The position numbers were made by a program, and so were the translations under genes. This document shows, piece after piece, positions 35,973 through 43,828 of a stretch of DNA of 64,000 bases (positions are counted from its first letter, which is position 1; each line of letters begins with the position of its first letter). The notes under the pieces were generated by a model. It was not told where the DNA came from. It made no database searches and saw nothing but the letters and a program-made list of their open reading frames with translations. Location of the stretch: positions 18,162 to 82,161 of the forward strand of contig CAMCXZ010000003.1 of NCBI GenBank assembly GCA_945883725.1, given 5' to 3'. The stretch is from Bifidobacterium breve (GTDB taxonomy: Bacteria > Actinomycetota > Actinomycetes > Nanopelagicales > Nanopelagicaceae).

Positions 35973-37310
35973 CTCAGCGCACATTTTACGAAATGCCGCA
36001 GTGTGCGCATCAACATCAGCGCTTGTCGTGTCTGGACACATCAAGGCCATATTATGAAACGGCGTGATTAAGAAGCCATCATTTAACATTCGCAAATGAA
36101 GATACTGCTCTAACTCAAAGTCACCAGCGTTATTCGCATCGGCGCCAGTTACAGGTGCGACTTTGCCAAAGATATATTCACCGCGTGCACCCAAACGATT
36201 ACAGCTCCATGGCAAATCAAATTCATTAATCGCAGCATCTACGCCATCTGACCAGCGAGTGCCTAAATCGATCATGCGATCAAAGTTCTCTTTCGTTAGC
36301 ACATGAGTAAGTGTTGCGCGCATCGCAGCAAGTGAGAGGGCATTTCCAGCCAATGTTCCACCAATGCCACCCGTATCAATAATTTCTAGCTCAACCATTT
36401 TGTTAATTGAATCAGCGATCGCTTGAGTCATGCCGAAGGTTCCAGTCGGAATTCCACCACCAATTGCTTTACCGATAGTTAAAAAGTCTGGTTTTAATCC
36501 GAGGTCTGCCGTCATCCCACCAACACCAACTGAGATCGTGTGAGTTTCGTCGATAATCAAAATAGTGCCGTATTTCTTTGCTAGTTCTTGCACTGCTTCT
36601 AAGTAACCTGCTTGTGGCAGAACAATTCCGACATTTGTCATTGCCGGTTCCATCAGAATCGCTGCCACATCACCATGTGCTAATGCTTTTTCCATGCCAG
36701 AAATATCGTTGAACTCAACAACGCGGGTTGTGTGATCTAGCGCCACCGGTGCGCCAATATTTCCTTCGCGAGCTACCGTATTTCCAGCTGCATCTAAAGT
36801 GGCAAAGGTTTCATCTACTGAACCGTGATAACAGCGATCAATAACCACAATCTTTGAGCGGCCAGTTAGTAGGCGGGAATAGCGAATTACATGGCGATTG
36901 GCATCTGTGGCAGAGACCGTAAATTGCCAAAGTGGAAGACCAAATCGGTTAGCCAGCTCAGCAGAAACAAGGGCTGCATCAGCAGTTGGCAACATCGCTG
37001 TAATTCCCTTACCTGCTTGTTCGCGAATCGCGGCAACTGTGGCATCTGGTGAATGGCCAGTCATTGAACCGGTATCACCTAAACAAAAATCAATATATTT
37101 GTTGCCATCAACATCGGTAAAGCGCGCACCCTTTGCTTGATCAATAAAAACTGGGTAAGCGCCAGGCCATTTAGCCATCCAAGACATCGGAACTCCGCCG
37201 GGCATTGAAAGTTTTGCTTTTTCAAAGAGCTCGCCACTTTTGGGATGCAACTTTAAAAAGCGTTCTTCTTCGCGCGCAGTTAACTTGGCCAAGTGATTAC
37301 GGTTGATCAA
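35958..37310 (-). CDS. Class III aminotransferase, GSA-aminomutase-like
   Basis: PLP aminotransferase of 450 residues with fold-type I class III motifs: a GxGDTGxxxGH-like CLGDTGSMTGHSPDA, the YHGSVDETFAT segment, IIDETHTISVG, and the PLP lysine in LTIGKAIGGGIP. It resembles glutamate-1-semialdehyde aminomutases and aspartate aminotransferase-like enzymes of uncertain substrate. It is unlikely to be HemL itself because no heme genes are near. The start is TTG with AAAAGGA 8 bases upstream. It precedes an aldose epimerase and a sugar kinase on one strand, so it may join a sugar or amino-sugar pathway. Its 3' end overlaps the mshD-like gene by 15 bases. Confidence 0.85.
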   Translation of the reverse strand: MINRNHLAKLTAREEERFLKLHPKSGELFEKAKLSMPGGVPMSWMAKWPGAYPVFIDQAKGARFTDVDGNKYIDFCLGDTGSMTGHSPDATVAAIREQAGKGITAMLPTADAALVSAELANRFGLPLWQFTVSATDANRHVIRYSRLLTGRSKIVVIDRCYHGSVDETFATLDAAGNTVAREGNIGAPVALDHTTRVVEFNDISGMEKALAHGDVAAILMEPAMTNVGIVLPQAGYLEAVQELAKKYGTILIIDETHTISVGVGGMTADLGLKPDFLTIGKAIGGGIPTGTFGMTQAIADSINKMVELEIIDTGGIGGTLAGNALSLAAMRATLTHVLTKENFDRMIDLGTRWSDGVDAAINEFDLPWSCNRLGARGEYIFGKVAPVTGADANNAGDFELEQYLHLRMLNDGFLITPFHNMALMCPDTTSADVDAHTAAFRKMCAELVEA

Positions 37311-37331
37311 TTGATATTCCTTTTCCTTGAT

Positions 37332-38096
37332 TCATTCTTCGGTGAAAACAAATAGCGCTTCAATATAGTGCTCGCCAGTAATTCCTAGATTAGCCGCATC
37401 AGGTGGCGCAGTTTGTGGTTCGATGCAAACACCTTCCGTATCTTCGCTATAAACCACCCACCAAGGTGCATCACATTCAATATCTATGCGAGCTACATCT
37501 TCCCAAATGATTGCAGGCGTCCCGATAATTCCGGTGAAAGCATCGTCCCAAGGTTCAGATGTTGGTCTAACTAATTCGCCAGTTGGTAGCCCATCTGAGC
37601 CACGTTGCAACATTTGATTTGCTGAAAAATCTATTACTGCGCTACCGCCTCGATCTAAGTCGCGAGCAAACCATGGATGTAAACCTAACCAAGCAGGTAG
37701 ATCGCAATCACCTGGTTCGTATTCAAGTGACCAACGTATCGCATCATCTAAGACTTCAATTGATTGTTCTATGGTTGCGCCACCATAAGGTGCTGGTAAA
37801 TGTAATAGCGAACGCCCTGGGCCAATTTCTTGCCAAGATGAGGTAAAACCAAAACCATGGAGTGCATTCGGTGGATCGAAGATTTGTGGCAGTTGGTGCT
37901 CTTGGCCATTAGCGCCAGTAATCAAGCCATCGCGTATGCGCCCAGCCCATGGACCCATGCCATACCAACCGTAATTTAAGGGCGTGCCACGGAAGGGCAG
38001 CGTGAACTGCATATCTCGCCAAATTAGCGAAGCAATACGTGCGCCTTGATCTAAATCAATATTTATTTGAAATTCAGCATCATCAATGAATTGCAT
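37332..38096 (-). CDS. Aldose 1-epimerase (galactose mutarotase-like)
   Basis: Mutarotase-fold protein of 254 residues that interconverts the anomers of an aldose. Visible are the substrate-binding NALHGFGFTSSWQ, the WLGLHPWFAR segment with the catalytic His, and CIEPQTAPPDAANLG with the catalytic Glu. It lies two bases from the PfkB kinase gene and 21 bases from the aminotransferase, so the three are likely co-transcribed. Confidence 0.88.
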   Translation of the reverse strand: MQFIDDAEFQINIDLDQGARIASLIWRDMQFTLPFRGTPLNYGWYGMGPWAGRIRDGLITGANGQEHQLPQIFDPPNALHGFGFTSSWQEIGPGRSLLHLPAPYGGATIEQSIEVLDDAIRWSLEYEPGDCDLPAWLGLHPWFARDLDRGGSAVIDFSANQMLQRGSDGLPTGELVRPTSEPWDDAFTGIIGTPAIIWEDVARIDIECDAPWWVVYSEDTEGVCIEPQTAPPDAANLGITGEHYIEALFVFTEE

Positions 38097-38098
38097 TG

Positions 38099-39016
38099 TT
38101 AGTTCCGCTCAAGTGCTTCAGTTAGTTCGAATGCGCGGGGTGGTTGTGCTCCGGCACGAGAACAAGTAATCGCCGCTGCAACTGCAGCGCGATATAGAAC
38201 TTCACGCAATTTTGAACCAGCTAAGTTCAAAATGCCAATCTGTATCAATGCTTCAACAATAATTGCGCCAACTGTATCGCCCGCGCCGACGGTATCGACA
38301 ACGGCAACTTTTATGCCTGGAACTTCAACTACACCATCGGTAGTAACCCCAACTAAGCCATTTGCGCCGCGCGTGATTACAACTAACTGCACGCCTTTTT
38401 CAAGGCAGATTTTGGCAATACCTATTGGGTCCTCGTTTGGATAAAGCGCAGCGATGTCATCTTCGCTGAATTTCACAACGCTGCTGATCTTGATCCATTT
38501 TTCAACTTCATCGCGATACTTAATTAAATCTGGCATAACACTCGGACGAATATTTGGATCAAAGACAATTGGTGCGAATTCACTTACTTTTACTGCCCAG
38601 TCATAAAGCACCGAAGCGCCAGGTTCGATAATCGTAACTAGCGTTCCGATCTGTAAAACTTCTGGCTTATATTTTTCTGGATCAGGTAACCAAGAGTGAT
38701 CAAAAGCAAAAGTCGAAGTGCTGTTAACTAGGAATTCATAATTAGCAGAACCATCGCTACTTAATGAAACAGTTGCGGTACAAGTTGGTAAATCACTGGT
38801 TAGGGATAAATCTAAACCAACACCATCGCGGATTAATTCTGCTCGTGCTGATTTTCCATAAGCATCAGTTGAAATTCCATCAATGAATTGAACTTCGTGG
38901 CCCAACCGAGAAAGCGCTTTGGCAGTATTAGCTGGTCCACCACCAACAACGGCAGTGCGCTCAGGGGTGCCTGGCAAAAGGTCGATTAAGACTTCACCAC
39001 AAACCCAAATGCTCAC
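38099..39016 (-). CDS. PfkB-family carbohydrate kinase (fructokinase-like)
   Basis: Ribokinase-fold sugar kinase of 305 residues. The N-terminal GEVLIDLLPGTPERTAVVGGGPANTAKALSRLGH gives the sugar site, and the second signature AVVDTVGAGDTVGAIIVEAL near 245 holds the catalytic Asp. Fructose is the likeliest substrate by similarity, but other ketoses are possible. The start is GTG with AAGGGTGA upstream. With the epimerase and aminotransferase it forms a small sugar-linked cluster. Confidence 0.9.
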   Translation of the reverse strand: MSIWVCGEVLIDLLPGTPERTAVVGGGPANTAKALSRLGHEVQFIDGISTDAYGKSARAELIRDGVGLDLSLTSDLPTCTATVSLSSDGSANYEFLVNSTSTFAFDHSWLPDPEKYKPEVLQIGTLVTIIEPGASVLYDWAVKVSEFAPIVFDPNIRPSVMPDLIKYRDEVEKWIKISSVVKFSEDDIAALYPNEDPIGIAKICLEKGVQLVVITRGANGLVGVTTDGVVEVPGIKVAVVDTVGAGDTVGAIIVEALIQIGILNLAGSKLREVLYRAAVAAAITCSRAGAQPPRAFELTEALERN

Positions 39017-39084
39017 TGTTGTTCACCCTTGGTATCGATCATGGGCTAATTATGCGGTCGCTGGCCCGATGCTCCAAGGTTTGA

Positions 39085-40566
39085 TTAATTCGCGCAGAAA
39101 AGTGCTGATTTAGGCGTTAACCCGGTTAATAAGTAGCGATCTACTGCCGAATCCACGCAAGTTGAGCCACGACCATGACCTGTGTGGCCATCGCCATCAA
39201 GGGTAACTAGCACAGAACCAGAGAAGATTTTCGTTAATGCTAGCGCCCACTTATAAGGAGTTGCCGGGTCTCTAGTTGTTCCAATAATTAAAACTGGCTT
39301 TGTTCTCAACTTCTTAATTTCAATTTGTTCCACACTATCCAAGTTTGGCAAGTAGCGACAAGCTAAGCCGGCATATGCAAGATACGAACCAAATATTGGT
39401 GCTTTCTCTGCGAACTCAGCAACACCTTTTTTGAATGCGGAAATTGTTTCTATTTCTTTTTGATCAAGGCAATCAATTACTTGTAGCGCATCGTTTTCAT
39501 TACTTAAGTAGCTCCCATCTTCTTGGCGACCAGAATACTGATCTGCCAAAGTTAGGAAGCTTTCGCCGCTGCCTAAAGTTGCTTCTTTAAACGCATCTCG
39601 TAAAGTAGGCCAGCCCGATTCGCTGTCATATAAAGCCGATGCGATCCCAACTAGAACTAAACTTTCGGTTACTTCACGACCAGATTTACTCTTCAGTGGC
39701 GTGATAGCAGTCTTAGCGAGTAAACCAATTACTTGATTCCGGGCAGTTGGCAAATCTTTAGTTAAAGCACAATCACTTCGCTTTAAACAACTACTTATAA
39801 ATGCATTTAGTGCGGATTCAAAACCAATAGCTTGACCGAGCGTGCCATCGCGATTAGAACTATTTGGATCAACTGCGCCATCTAATACAAATCGACCAAC
39901 GTTTTCGGGAAACAACTCTGCATATAAAGTTCCTAGATAGGTACCATAAGATTTTCCTAAGAAATTTAACTTCTCATCACCAAGAACGGCACGTAATATT
40001 TCGAGATCACGTGCGCTATTTAGGGTGCTGTAATCAGCTAGGTGTTTAGTGTTCGCGGCACACTTTACGAAATAATCTCTCGCCTCACTAATTAATAACG
40101 CAAACTCGGTTTCGTCATCGGGCTTTGAATCAGAAGCAAAACTGGCATCGGTTTCCGAATCATTTAAGCATTTAATAGCAGCGCTATCGCCGACCCCACG
40201 TGGGTCAAAACCGACAATATCAAAACGCTCCAGAATTGCAGGGCTAACTATGTTCTCAGCGTTATAAGCGTAATTAACCCCTGATGCGCCTGGGCCACCT
40301 GGGTTTACGACCAAAGAGCCAATTCGACGATCCGGATCGAGGGCTTGAAAACGCAATAGCGCCAGTGAGAAAGCACCGACCGACAAGTCTGCATAGTTAA
40401 TTGGAACCAATAAATTTGAGCATTGGTAATTTCCGTAGCAGCCTCGCCACTTAAGTTCTTGGGATTGATATTGGGCAAGTGAAGAAAGTGGATCGGGTTC
40501 TTTTGCCCCGCAACTTGTTAAAAGTAAAAGTGAAGCAAGTACTACTGCGATCTTTTTTTGAATCAT
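39085..40566 (-). CDS. Secreted lipoprotein peptidase/esterase (S33, TAP-like)
   Basis: Alpha/beta-hydrolase of about 493 residues exported as a lipoprotein: MIQKKIAVVLASLLLLTSCG with lipidated Cys19. The oxyanion region is VVNPGGPGASG, the nucleophile serine is in GKSYGTYLG, and the C-terminal TAP-like domain gives the catalytic His in GDGHTGHG. Related to tripeptidyl aminopeptidases of Streptomyces; expected to trim peptides outside the membrane. The start 40566 is chosen because its ATG overlaps the holB stop as ATGA. Confidence 0.9.
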   Translation of the reverse strand: MIQKKIAVVLASLLLLTSCGAKEPDPLSSLAQYQSQELKWRGCYGNYQCSNLLVPINYADLSVGAFSLALLRFQALDPDRRIGSLVVNPGGPGASGVNYAYNAENIVSPAILERFDIVGFDPRGVGDSAAIKCLNDSETDASFASDSKPDDETEFALLISEARDYFVKCAANTKHLADYSTLNSARDLEILRAVLGDEKLNFLGKSYGTYLGTLYAELFPENVGRFVLDGAVDPNSSNRDGTLGQAIGFESALNAFISSCLKRSDCALTKDLPTARNQVIGLLAKTAITPLKSKSGREVTESLVLVGIASALYDSESGWPTLRDAFKEATLGSGESFLTLADQYSGRQEDGSYLSNENDALQVIDCLDQKEIETISAFKKGVAEFAEKAPIFGSYLAYAGLACRYLPNLDSVEQIEIKKLRTKPVLIIGTTRDPATPYKWALALTKIFSGSVLVTLDGDGHTGHGRGSTCVDSAVDRYLLTGLTPKSALFCAN

Positions 40567-41717
40567 GCTTGAGCTAATTGGCACATGAGTGCTTCTAGCG
40601 TTAACAAAGGAGCTGCGTTATGACTTAAATTGGTACGAGCGGACATGATCGCATCTATTTTTGAAACGGTTTTGGCTGGTGGAATTCGCTCAGCCATCTT
40701 TGAAATATCTGAAGCAAATTCTTGATTAATCAAAGCACCTTGAGTTCCAGATTGAACAAACATCACATCGCGATACAAAGTGGCAATGTCAACCAGAGCG
40801 CCATCAATTGAATCTCGAATCATTCGAGTAGTTCGTGACTTTTGCTCTTTCTCAAGATCCTTAATTGCTTTTGAACCACCGGTAGCCATTCCACGCCCAG
40901 TTGCTCCTTTGCCCCATGCTTCAGCTAATTCAGTACTCTCCTTTTCATCACGAGCACTTGCTGCTACCTCTGCTTCTTCGGTCGCTAAATTTAAAAGAGT
41001 TTCGGCAGCTTTAAATGCAGAAGCTACATCGTTGATCTGCATCGGTAACTTAATAATTGTATTGCGACGATTACGAATCGTTTCATCACTAGCTAGATAC
41101 CGAGCACGTCCAATATGTCCTTGCGAAGCACGCGCGGCATAATCTGCCATCGCTGGTGAAACGCCTTCACGATTTACTAAAACATCTGCCACATCTTTAG
41201 CGCTAGGTGTTACTAATTGCAGATGGCGACATCTTGAACGAATAGTTGGCAAAACATCGTGCAAAGTTGGCGCACACAACAACCAAACTGTGCGATTGCC
41301 AGGCTCTTCGATAGCTTTAAGAAGCGCATTAGCTGCTGATTCAGTCAGGCGATCAGCATCTTCCATAACAACTACTCGCCATCCGCCCATTGCTGGCGCC
41401 CATGCCACACGAGTTAGCAGCTCGCGAATCTCTTCGATCTTGATTGATAATCCTTCTGTGCGAATAATTTCCACATCGGCATGCGTGCCAGCTTTAGCCG
41501 CTCGGCAATCAGAGCAGGTTCCACAACCATCATTGCTACAAATCAGCGCACAAGCGAAAGCAACGGCAGCCGATGATCGCCCACTTCCGGGAGGGCCAGT
41601 AAATAACCAAGCATGCGTCATCTCTTGTGATTCTTCACCACTGCGAGCAGCAGCCACAGCACCTTCGAGAATTTTTACCAAATGGGCTTGACCAACTAAT
41701 TGATCGTAAACTGACAT
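40563..41717 (-). CDS. holB: DNA polymerase III subunit delta'
   Basis: Clamp-loader subunit of the replicative polymerase, 384 residues. The AAA+ domain has a P-loop GPPGSGRSSAA (41-51) and a zinc module of Cys60, Cys65, Cys68 and Cys71. The sensor region VLPTIRSRCRHLQL contains the SRC motif. A Gly/Lys-rich stretch near residues 265-290 is a linker to the C-terminal collar domain. It lies 2 bases after the MFS-tmk gene, matching the tmk-holB order of many bacteria. Confidence 0.92.
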   Translation of the reverse strand: MSVYDQLVGQAHLVKILEGAVAAARSGEESQEMTHAWLFTGPPGSGRSSAAVAFACALICSNDGCGTCSDCRAAKAGTHADVEIIRTEGLSIKIEEIRELLTRVAWAPAMGGWRVVVMEDADRLTESAANALLKAIEEPGNRTVWLLCAPTLHDVLPTIRSRCRHLQLVTPSAKDVADVLVNREGVSPAMADYAARASQGHIGRARYLASDETIRNRRNTIIKLPMQINDVASAFKAAETLLNLATEEAEVAASARDEKESTELAEAWGKGATGRGMATGGSKAIKDLEKEQKSRTTRMIRDSIDGALVDIATLYRDVMFVQSGTQGALINQEFASDISKMAERIPPAKTVSKIDAIMSARTNLSHNAAPLLTLEALMCQLAQA

Positions 41718-41719
41718 CG

Positions 41720-43828
41720 CTACTTCTTCTTTACTGTTTTGCGCGCAGTATTTCGAGCTGTTGTGGCAGCGCGACGAATTGGTTTCATAATGCGATTTCC
41801 TTGCGCATCGCGGATGTTGCGATGTAATCCAGGAATTTCACCAACTCGAGCAATGATTTCACTATGAATCTCTTCAATAGTTTTGCGCCCATCGACAACT
41901 AAATAGCGCTCTGGATCAAGAAGAGTTAGCTGTAAATACTCTTGACGAATTCTTTCATGGAAATCAATTGGCTCGACTTCTAACCGATCTTTACTCTTTA
42001 ATCGGCCAAGCCCGATTTCAGCTGGTTGATCAATTAAAATAGTTAAAGTCGGAAAAAGAGACTCGGTTGCCCATCGAGAAATACGTGCTACTTCACCTGA
42101 TACTAGGACGCGACCAGCACCTTGATAAGCGATTGAAGAGTCAAAGTAGCGATCAGTAATTACAACTTCACCACGATCTAGCGCAGGGCGAATCTTTGAG
42201 AACACATGGTGCGCACGATCTGCTGCGTATAAAAGAGCTTCGGCTCGTGGTGAGATTTCACCAGTTGAATGATCGAGCAATATACGGCGCAAATCTTTAC
42301 CCATTTCGGTACCGCCAGGTTCGCGACTAAGAAGTACCTCTTCACCTTCTTCTTCCAGCCACTTCTTTAGCAATTTACTTTGAGTTGATTTACCACTGCC
42401 TTCGCCGCCTTCAAAGGCAATGAAGATGCCCTTTGTTTTAGCTCCAGTAATTGAACCAAGTTCACCTTTAATCGCATTTGCGATATCACTCCAAATGGAA
42501 ACATTTGGGCGGTCTTTCATCTGATGGTACGAAACTGCGCCAATTAAGATTGCAAACAAACCAGCGATTAACAAAGTGATTGCCGCACCGTTGTAAGCAA
42601 CTTCAGTATTGCGAACTTTAATTCGGTATTCACCGATATATGCCGCAATGATTGGTGAAATTGCTAGAACTGCAACCAGTGTTACGCGAATAATTGATTG
42701 CATAAACGCAAATGTGCGACCACGAACATCATCGTGAACTTCAAGACCTAGCATCGTAAATCCGGTTACCCAGCAAACGCCTGAGAAGGCACCCAAAATA
42801 ATCACGATGAATACAGCTAAAGTGAAGTTGGGAATTGCCGCAAGTAAAACTAAGAAAGATCCTGCGACAGTTAACGAGGCGCCAAATAGCCGGCGGCGAG
42901 AGAATTGAGCGAATATTTTAGGACCAAATGCGATTCCAATAGCTAGGCCAGTAAATACTGATCCGAAGAGCACGCCGTAGCCAGCATCACCGCCACCTAA
43001 GTCACCTACAAAGGTGCGTGCTAAGCCAATAACAGCACCCGCTGCGATAAAAGCACCAATCATTCCAACAATAAGCCCACGAATTATTTTTGAGCTGCTG
43101 ACAACTTTATAACCTTCGATCAAAGATTTACCGACACTTGAGTCTGCCTGTTTGCCAGTTTGGTTTCGTTTAGGAATCTCGTGCAGATGAAAAATTGTCC
43201 AAGCGCTGAAGGCAAAACTTAAGGCATTTATATATAGCGCAATATCAATCGAAGTGCCTTTAAAACTTGGGAAAGCTGAAGCAATTGCACTACTTAATAG
43301 CGCCAAGATCGCGAAGAGTCCAGCTGCAATGGGCGCAGTTCCGTAAGCGGCAAAGAGTGAAACTTGGTTTGCGCTCTCGAGCTTTTCCTTCGGAACCAAA
43401 TTTGGAACGCTGGCATCTTTAGCTGGTGACCAAAATAGCGAAACACATTCCACCAAGATAGTTGCGGTGTATAGCCAGAAATAGTTATTAACAATTGGTA
43501 TAGAAATATATAGAGCAAAGCGAATTACATCAGCCACGACCATAAGCATTCGTCGATCAAGTCGGTCGGCAATAACTCCTGCTAATGGTCCTAGAAACAC
43601 AGCTGGTAGTAAGCGTGCGATGAAGACTCCAGCAATAGCAAAGTTAGCTGTCGCATAATTTCCACCTGATAATTGTTGAGCAAGCGCAGTTGTCGCAAGT
43701 AGCCCCAGCCAATCTCCAAGTGATCCAAATGCCATCGCTTGCCATAATCTGCGGAAAGCGGGAATTGCTAAAACACTTCGAGTCTCATCTGGTGCCGGCG
43801 CCGCCGGTCTTGGAAGAGTGTTGCTCAC
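41720..43828 (-). CDS. tmk: MFS transporter fused to thymidylate kinase
   Basis: Two-domain protein of 702 residues. Residues ~20-435 are a 12-helix MFS domain (SLGDWLGLLATTALAQQL, VIADRLDRRMLMVV). Residues ~465-670 are dTMP kinase: P-loop FEGGEGSGKSTQSKLL, DRYFDSSIAYQGAG and a lid with RLKSKDRLE. A basic tail (RRAATTARNTARKTVKKK) ends it. The kinase makes dTDP from dTMP and appears complete, so this is probably the sole Tmk. Such fusions occur in other actinobacteria. What the MFS half moves is unknown. It overlaps topA by 4 bases and precedes holB. Confidence 0.93.
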   Translation of the reverse strand: MSNTLPRPAAPAPDETRSVLAIPAFRRLWQAMAFGSLGDWLGLLATTALAQQLSGGNYATANFAIAGVFIARLLPAVFLGPLAGVIADRLDRRMLMVVADVIRFALYISIPIVNNYFWLYTATILVECVSLFWSPAKDASVPNLVPKEKLESANQVSLFAAYGTAPIAAGLFAILALLSSAIASAFPSFKGTSIDIALYINALSFAFSAWTIFHLHEIPKRNQTGKQADSSVGKSLIEGYKVVSSSKIIRGLIVGMIGAFIAAGAVIGLARTFVGDLGGGDAGYGVLFGSVFTGLAIGIAFGPKIFAQFSRRRLFGASLTVAGSFLVLLAAIPNFTLAVFIVIILGAFSGVCWVTGFTMLGLEVHDDVRGRTFAFMQSIIRVTLVAVLAISPIIAAYIGEYRIKVRNTEVAYNGAAITLLIAGLFAILIGAVSYHQMKDRPNVSIWSDIANAIKGELGSITGAKTKGIFIAFEGGEGSGKSTQSKLLKKWLEEEGEEVLLSREPGGTEMGKDLRRILLDHSTGEISPRAEALLYAADRAHHVFSKIRPALDRGEVVITDRYFDSSIAYQGAGRVLVSGEVARISRWATESLFPTLTILIDQPAEIGLGRLKSKDRLEVEPIDFHERIRQEYLQLTLLDPERYLVVDGRKTIEEIHSEIIARVGEIPGLHRNIRDAQGNRIMKPIRRAATTARNTARKTVKKK

